DNA of 64,000 bases, from assembly GCF_036417845.1 (NCBI RefSeq), contig NW_027118693.1:3978001-4042000 (forward strand), written 5' to 3'. This DNA comes from Apteryx mantelli (taxonomy: Eukaryota > Chordata > Aves > Apterygiformes > Apterygidae). Positions within the stretch are counted from its first letter, which is position 1, and each line of letters opens with the position of its first letter. The notes below the pieces were generated by a model. It made no database searches, had not been told where the DNA came from, and saw only the letters and a program-made list of their open reading frames with translations. Shown piece by piece: positions 57,921 to 64,000 of the stretch. A program made the translations under genes and the position numbers.

Positions 57921-60644
57921 CGGTGGTGTGGGGTCGTGAGGGGGCTGGGGGAGATGGCTGTGTTGGGCTCACCTCAGCACTGCCCACCCCAGCTCAGAGA
58001 AAAGACCTTGGGGTCAGCCAGGACCTATTGAATGGGGATTGCACCTCTGCCTGTTTCCCATCTGCTCTCTCCAATGTATGTTCTTTTGGGTGCAGAGGTT
58101 TGAGCCCAATTTGCAGGAGGACAGGGGCAGTGGCCATCTGAAGGTGGCATCTCTGAGCGCAAAACATGCTGTGCCAAGTTGGAAGGATCCAGGGGGAAGA
58201 AACAGAGATTTTCCCAAACACGCAGAGGACTTGGTGTTATTACAAGGTCATGGTTTCATTATGGTATATGGACATTTCCAGCAGGGTCTTGAGAGCCTCA
58301 TGGAGCTGCAGGCCACCTCAGCCTCTGGGATGCAGGACCCCTTTCCTCTCAGAGCCAGACCCCAAAGGGGGACCCACTCCCAGGGAAACCTGTCATGGAT
58401 TCCCATGCCCCCCCCACCCTAAGAGGCGATGGAGCTGGCCACACAGAAGCCTTGGGGCTCAGGACAGCCCCAGCCCCAGGACCCAGCAGTCCTGGCTGCC
58501 ACATTGTCCCCCAAGCAAGAGGGGACCCTCAGGTAGGGCTCTCGCAGCAGCCCCCAGCCCTGTCCAGCCACCCCCACAGCCCGGGATCCACAGCGGTTTT
58601 GGCAGTTAACAGTCTCTGTGCGACACCTTGGGAAGGAGCTCCCAAAGCCCTTACCCTTGGTGGAGAGCCGCAGGAGTGTTGGGAACAAGGAGCTGTGGTC
58701 CTGGCTGATGGTGTCCATCCAGCAGTCCTCCATGTTGCTTGCCCTCTTGCTCTCGTTTCACCTCTCCAGCCAGAGAAACAGGACGCTCTTCCCATCTCAT
58801 TACCCAAAACTCCTTTCCAACATGCCCCTGCTCCTCCTGCTACCCCAACGTGGTCCCCACTGCCTCCTGTCCCCTCTCCTTGCCATGGAGCCACTATGAA
58901 GGGCAGCCGTGGGGAGGGTGTGAGCAGTGCCCAGGAGTGCCTCGGCCTCACAGGGAAGTGAGGGACCCTGCCCATGATACCGGGGAGACATCCCTGTGAT
59001 GGGGCATGTCCCATTGGGACCTCAGCTCGTGTCATCTGGGGGCTCAGTAGGTCACTGCCATGGAGATGGCACAGGCAGGGAGAGAGCAGAGAGATTTCCC
59101 CTCATGTGCTGGAAAGCAGCCACCTGCCTTCACTGCAGTTATTTTCCATAATTTTCTGATAAATCCTTCAGGAATGTCTCCAGACACTGTCAAAGACTGT
59201 GAAATATCTCAAATGGGGCACTGGAGATGTCACTTCTGCACCCCTGCACTGACAGGTCACTACACTGGGCAGACCTGTGCAGGAATCTGGGGTTTTGGGG
59301 GTTGGCATTTTTACAGGATCCAAGGCATGTGGGATGAACCAGCACAAAGCATGGCCACAGGCTGAGAAATGCTTTGGTGAGCCTCAAAACTGGTTTCTGC
59401 TGTGGACCACTCTTTTTGTGGAAGCAGGATGCAGGACAATGTGGGACAGGACGTAGCTTTCCTCCTTTAGGCACCAAGGCAGACTCTTTGCTTTTAAAAG
59501 TGCTCGGCAAGGTTTCTCAGTCGGCAGTGCTTGAGCTAGAGATGCTATGCCAGAGAAGAGCAAACATACCCTTGACACACATCATCCAGAGGCCCTTATC
59601 CAGGACCCTGGAGCCTGCCAGGCTCCAAAGCCATGGGCGAGGCCAGGTAGCAAATGTGGGGAAGTTTTCCCATTTCCCATGAAATTTGCCCATCTTTCCT
59701 TCTGGCTGAGGCTGAGGAAGCCATTTCTCATCCCTGGGCCTCATTTGGTCCTTGTGCTTTTCAGTGTCACCTTGGGGCTGTGCTTCTCCCCTGGGTACGC
59801 TCCTCAGCCCCCTGCCCTCCTCCCCGCAGGCACCCTTGCTCTCCCGGGGTCTGTACAGCGCTGACATCCTGGATCTCCCACATTTTATGACTCTGGGCTT
59901 CGCAGGACATGCCCACACACTGCAGTGCTGCTGTCCAGGCTCCAGTGCAGAGCCTATGAGGCAGTGCGATGCCTCAGGACCTGCATTTTGACTCACTCCC
60001 AAGTTTGTGAGATGACCAGCTCCCAGCTCTGCAGCTGCTGAAGTTTGAGAGCATCCCTGCAACCGACCTTCCTGCTCTTCCTAGTCTCTGCACAGTCCAG
60101 GGACAAATCTTGCAGAAGGGAGACTCCATCCCCCTTGAATACTGTGAGAGATGTGGCTTTCCAAGTCACTGCAAAAGGAAGGACTCCTTTACTTGTTTGG
60201 GTTGCTTCTTGAGCCTGTGGCACCCCCTCTGTGATGCTGGGAGCCCCAGCTCTGCACTCTGATGTCTCTGCCCTTTCTCTCCCCTGTCTCCTGCTTGTCT
60301 ACCCAAAGTCTTCTCTCCACACCAAGGGCATGGGAAGTGCTGCTTTAGAGAGCTCATTTGAAGCTGTGACACATTGTGAAGCTGAAGACCTGAAGGAGGC
60401 TAGTCTGGGACATGGCTGTGCCCCCACACCCCCTCCTGCTGCCAGCCTGAGGATCCAGGAAGGTCTCCGGGGAGAGCAGTAGGTTTGGGGGTGGGTGGGT
60501 GGGTTTCCTTCAACATCCCTGGGTCCTGCATGGGTTTCTCTAAGCGCCCAGGAAAATCCCTCTTCTCTAGTGCCTTGCATCAAGACTTTTCCAGACTTTT
60601 GTACAAAAACACAGCATGGTCCAAGATCCCCAAGAGAAGCATGG
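57921..60644. other. No supported gene
   Basis: GC-moderate sequence between the two module copies. Numerous open frames overlap on both strands without family resemblance. It may contain introns or exons of a gene driven from the CpG-rich segment, but nothing in the sequence proves it. Confidence 0.4.
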
Positions 60645-60760
60645 TGGGTGGGTCTGGATTTCACTGATGGCTCTGTCAGCCAATTGGATTCCACTGTGTG
60701 GAAGAAATAAAGACGTGAAAGAGAGAGGTGAAAGAGGAGAGGGAGCAAAGCAGGGGAGGC
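60645..60760 (+). repeat. Inverted-duplicate module, copy B
   Basis: About 110 bases repeat copy A (57,345-57,450) in the opposite orientation, with a 28-base identical core at 60,659-60,686. Unlike copy A it does not lie in a CpG-rich segment. It could be a decayed duplicate of the promoter, or both could be copies of an unrecognised repeat. Confidence 0.85.
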
Positions 60761-61699
60761 TTTGGGTGGAAAGCAGGACTGGGCTTGGGCAGCTTGTTTC
60801 TCACAAGACCGTGAGAAACGCTCTGCCCCCCCCTGCCCAGTAGAACTGCTCTGCCTGGCACTGAGGCACTGGAGGACTCAGGGTGGAGATCGGGCTCTGC
60901 AGATAAGAGCCCCAGGGGCAGAGTTAGGAAACAAGAAAAGACCTCGAATGCGGAAAGCCAGCATCTTTAAGTACACCAGAAACCAGCAGGGGCTGGAAAA
61001 TGCCCCAGGCTGTAGTAAAAGTTTCTGAGCATAAAGAAAAATCAATGAAAAAAAAAAAACTGTTCAAATTTGAATAATAGATGGATGCAACCAAGTAACC
61101 TTAAAAGAAGTAGCTTCAGCAGTTACAGTTAAAACCAAACTATAACAACTGAATGGCCTTGGTAGGGTTTACTTTTTGTTTGGGTTTTGCAGAGTGACCC
61201 TCTGAAGAGCAAGAACTTGAAAAGAAGCAGCCAGAAAGAGTGGTAGAATTGTTAGGCTAAGTAATGTGTTTTTTAAAAGTATCTAAATAATAGAATGAAT
61301 CTAGGAGCCAGAAGAGAAGTAACACCAAAGGAAGATGGCAGACCTAAGAATGAGAGGATACTCATACCAGGCTGATAACGAAACTCAACAGCTGTATTCT
61401 AGTGTCTGTAAAAATTGATGCTCCTAAGGAAGGGGCTAACACCTTCCCTTGATGAAAGGAAAGGAAAGAAAGAGAAAAAGATGGTAAAATCTAAGCATAA
61501 GGGTAACAGCTGTTGATCTGAAGTTAAAGTTGTCTGTTTACTATAGAGAAGACAGGGAAATATGGAAAAATAATAAAAAAGTGACCAACTCTATTTGAAG
61601 CTCCTCTAAAGGGAACTATTCCAGCTTGGGGAACAAACTGATCTTTCGGTGCAGGAAAGAAATGCTTGCAATTAAAGGAAATAAGATTTCTGTCTTAAG
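60761..61699. other. No supported gene
   Basis: AT-rich purine-heavy sequence on plus from about 61,020. A splice-acceptor-like tract ends near 61,190. It may be internal sequence of the LTR-like element that follows, but no protein family is recognised. Confidence 0.4.
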
Positions 61700-62690
61700 A
61701 TATTGAACTGGAACAACACTCGGATTCTCCGAATTTGGGTCAATAGGCCAGACCAATCATGTTGCTATTAGGATTAAGACTGTTAATTTTAACAGTTGTT
61801 TACGTGTTACTGCAAACGGGCATGCTTTGCTTTTGGCGTCTATTAATAGCAGTGCGCATTTCCCCAGTACACTGTGCTTACCAAAAAGCCGCCCACTGCA
61901 CACCAAGGGGAATTTGCTGACTTCTGAAATAAATGCGTGTGTCTGACAGTGTCAAGGGGTGGAGTGACAGGCGCCACACAGGCAAGCGTGGGACTCTGGA
62001 TGGTGCAGCCCACAGAAGAGGGGTTTGCTCTGGGGTGCTCCCAGGAGTTAAGGAACCCCGGGTGCATCACAGCTGGAGCCACCACACTGTGGGGTTGCTG
62101 CAGCCTGGGGGCAACCGTCTAACGACCCCACAACTGACAATTCCAGACAGAGGAGAAGTGACACCACAGACTCACCCCATAAACATCTAGGTGCTGTGGA
62201 ACCATTCCCCACAGAACGACCTGTTAGTGGGCAAATTGTTACTAACTGAACAGTGCTGTGGGCTGAGCACTAGGTTACCTGTTGATGTGCACGCTGTTAT
62301 TGACTGAGGCCATACGGCCTTTGTGTAACTGTGGGCTGGCGTTGTTTGGACTGGCTATAAAAGATGGTAAGACACTTAAATTGGTGTGGACTCTGACCGA
62401 CCATCAGCTGGCCTGTGGATTTCAATGGCATGATGAGGAGAATCCAGGCAAAACTGTACCGGAAGGGTGGCCAATAAAGGGCGAGAGCAGTCGCTGTATC
62501 GTGCATCTGTGATTTAACTGTAGAGCTCTGATATGTGTATATATTTTTTCAGTTGTTATATTTCTAGCTTTTTTTGTTATAACTTCTTATCTCTAATAAA
62601 TTCTCATACTTGACAAATGATGATCTCTCGGAGTTCAGTGCAAATAACCCCCGAATCCGATAGAATCCCAGAGGCCCCTCTATTGGCATG
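61700..62690 (+). mobile_element. Possible LTR-element end
   Basis: Promoter and end signals sit in LTR-like order: TATAAAAG at 62,356-62,363, AATAAA at 62,473-62,478 and 62,595-62,600. Before this, a hydrophobic open stretch from 61,759 could be the tail of a membrane protein. Exact ends and family cannot be fixed, and no matching second LTR is in the window. It could also be ordinary host sequence. Confidence 0.3.
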
Positions 62691-63614
62691 TCACAGGTAA
62701 CACTCACAAGGGGCATCAAATCTCTTGAACGGGATGGTTGGTTACTGTCCAGATGGTGGTGGCAGTCTCCTTTGCCAGGGTCCTTCCAACAGTGGTTTCC
62801 ACTGGATCAGATGAGACTGCCCAAACTGTTCTTCTGGGGAATTTTTATAGTCTAGCTGGCTTGTGGTCCTGTGTGACCTCTCCAGCATATGCATGACCCA
62901 TTGCTACTGATTACCTCAAACTACATACCAAAGCATCTCCTAACTCTCCTAAGAATGCACAAAAGACTGTCCTACATGGCCGCTTCTTCATTTGCAGGAG
63001 CAGTTTCCACTGCCAATTTTCAAGGGCCTTAAGTATTTACAGTTTAATCAGTTCTGCAGCAGGAGCTGCTGCAGAGATTCTGAAACAGCCAGATACTCCA
63101 CCTGTGATGGTACTCACCACATTTAAGCACAGGAACTGGTCCAGGCACAGCAGGATCTGCCCCTAGTAATCTCTAGAACTGTCTGAAATACCCACTTGGA
63201 GAGGTTCTGCACCAGTCAGTCCAACACTTAATTTGGAAAGTGGTAGGAGTTCAGTCAATCTCCTAGTTTCAAGTCTGAAACTGCCTGTCTCAAACCTGCC
63301 CATCAGCTCACCTGTGTGGATACCCACAAGTATTGGTTCTTAGCTAGCAGTGCAGACTCCCTCTGCAAGCGAGTGAGGCAGAAGAGTTATTTACTGTGTC
63401 TAAAGATAGGTGGGATGAATCAACCTTTATTTCATGGCATTGGATATAAACAAAGAGAAAATGAGAATCCCTTGTGCAGTTCTGGTCTCCCACCTCAAGA
63501 AAGAAAAGTAGGACTAGGAAAAGGGAAGGGAAAGTTAATAAAGGTAACAAGACGAATTTCACCACTCATGACATTAGTTACTCTTGTCACACCTTCAACT
63601 GACCGGGTTCTGAA
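62691..63614. other. No supported gene
   Basis: Mixed sequence upstream of the final OR pseudogene. No repeat or coding signature is recognised. Confidence 0.5.
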
Positions 63615-64000
63615 ATGGATCCTCCCAACCATACCATAGTGGGAAAATTCTTCCTCAAGGCCTTTTCAGTCACTCATGAAATGCAAATCCTCTTCTTCAC
63701 ACTGCTGTCGTGGGTGATTTATCTGCTCACTGCTATGGGGCATATGGTCATGATAGCCATCATTTGGCTCAACCAGTTCCACCGCTAGCGTATCTCTTCC
63801 CCAGCAGCTTCTCCTTCCTAGATATTTGGCTCCCTTTGCCCCTAAAAGGTTTGTCGGCCTCATCTTGGAGATTAAGACCATCCCATGGCTGCTTGCCAGT
63901 TCCAGACCTTTGTTTCCATCTTCCTGGGCACAGCTGAGTTCAACCTACTTGTTGTGATGTCTTTTGATTGCTGCGGGGCCATTTGCAATCCATCGCACTG
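63615..64000 (+). pseudogene. Olfactory receptor pseudogene, cut by window end
   Basis: From an ATG at 63,615 the frame reads MDPPNHTIVGKFFLKAF, then an OR-like TM1 with ILFFTLLSWVIYLLTAMG. It ends at a stop codon in the first intracellular loop (near 63,787). Other frames then continue the receptor: FSFLDIWLPLP (TM2), and a TM3 region reading FVSIFLGTAEFNLLVVMSFD followed by CCGAICNPSH in place of RYxAICxPLHY. At least one stop and two frame changes are needed, so it is dead. The remaining half lies beyond the window. The start (NHTIV after MDPP) is typical of class II ORs. Confidence 0.75.

Noticed and set aside
58010-58110. Short stretch reading KDLGVSQDLL, similar to the CR1 KDLGVLV motif
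   Set aside because: The surrounding translation does not follow the CR1 order, and no CR1 tail is nearby.

Overview
The window looks like a piece of a bird genome carrying an olfactory receptor (OR) cluster. Three things point to birds. One intact OR has the sequence character of the avian-expanded OR14 (gamma-c) group. The LINE fossils are all CR1, including typical CR1 open-reading-frame-2 and 3' tail sequence. The old retroviral copy is gammaretrovirus-like (ERV1). No bacterial gene organisation is present. Family assignments come from reading the translated sequence by eye, not from a database search.

Layout. Positions 1-9,012 and 15,541-24,262 are the two arms of a large imperfect inverted repeat around a spacer of about 6.5 kb. 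Each arm holds one intact class II OR (7,003-7,950 on minus; 16,593-17,540 on plus), pointing away from the spacer, and one badly decayed OR pseudogene on the opposite strand (about 3,176-3,560 and 20,710-21,100). The spacer holds a 1-kb low-copy repeat (second copy at about 30.9-32.0 kb, inverted) and two CR1 fragments in opposite orientation. From 24.3 to 33.6 kb there are CR1 scraps, an LTR-element gag remnant, a degenerate satellite patch and the repeat copy upstream of an intact OR14-like gene (33,631-34,566). A frameshifted OR pseudogene lies at 40,725-41,680.

From 42.2 to 53.3 kb lies a repeat block: a possible solo LTR, an old broken ERV1 provirus on minus (about 42,898-47,975), and a tandem array of about 70 copies of a 65-bp monomer (48,222-52,810). 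Degenerate, older-looking copies of the same monomer flank the array and recur at 27.6-28.3 kb and 55.4-56.3 kb. At 57.0-57.9 kb there is a CpG-island-like segment with CCAAT, GC-box, YY1-like and X-box-like motifs. Part of it is repeated in inverted orientation at 60.65-60.76 kb. The window ends inside another OR pseudogene (63,615 onward).

The three intact ORs are single coding exons. Each has a pyrimidine-rich splice-acceptor-like tract just upstream, as expected for ORs with untranslated 5' exons. They would act independently as odorant GPCRs in the cilia of sensory neurons and do not form a pathway. The most interesting signals are the OR palindrome, whose two genes differ almost only in the middle of the protein, and the satellite family with a homogenised core and decayed orientation-switching outliers.
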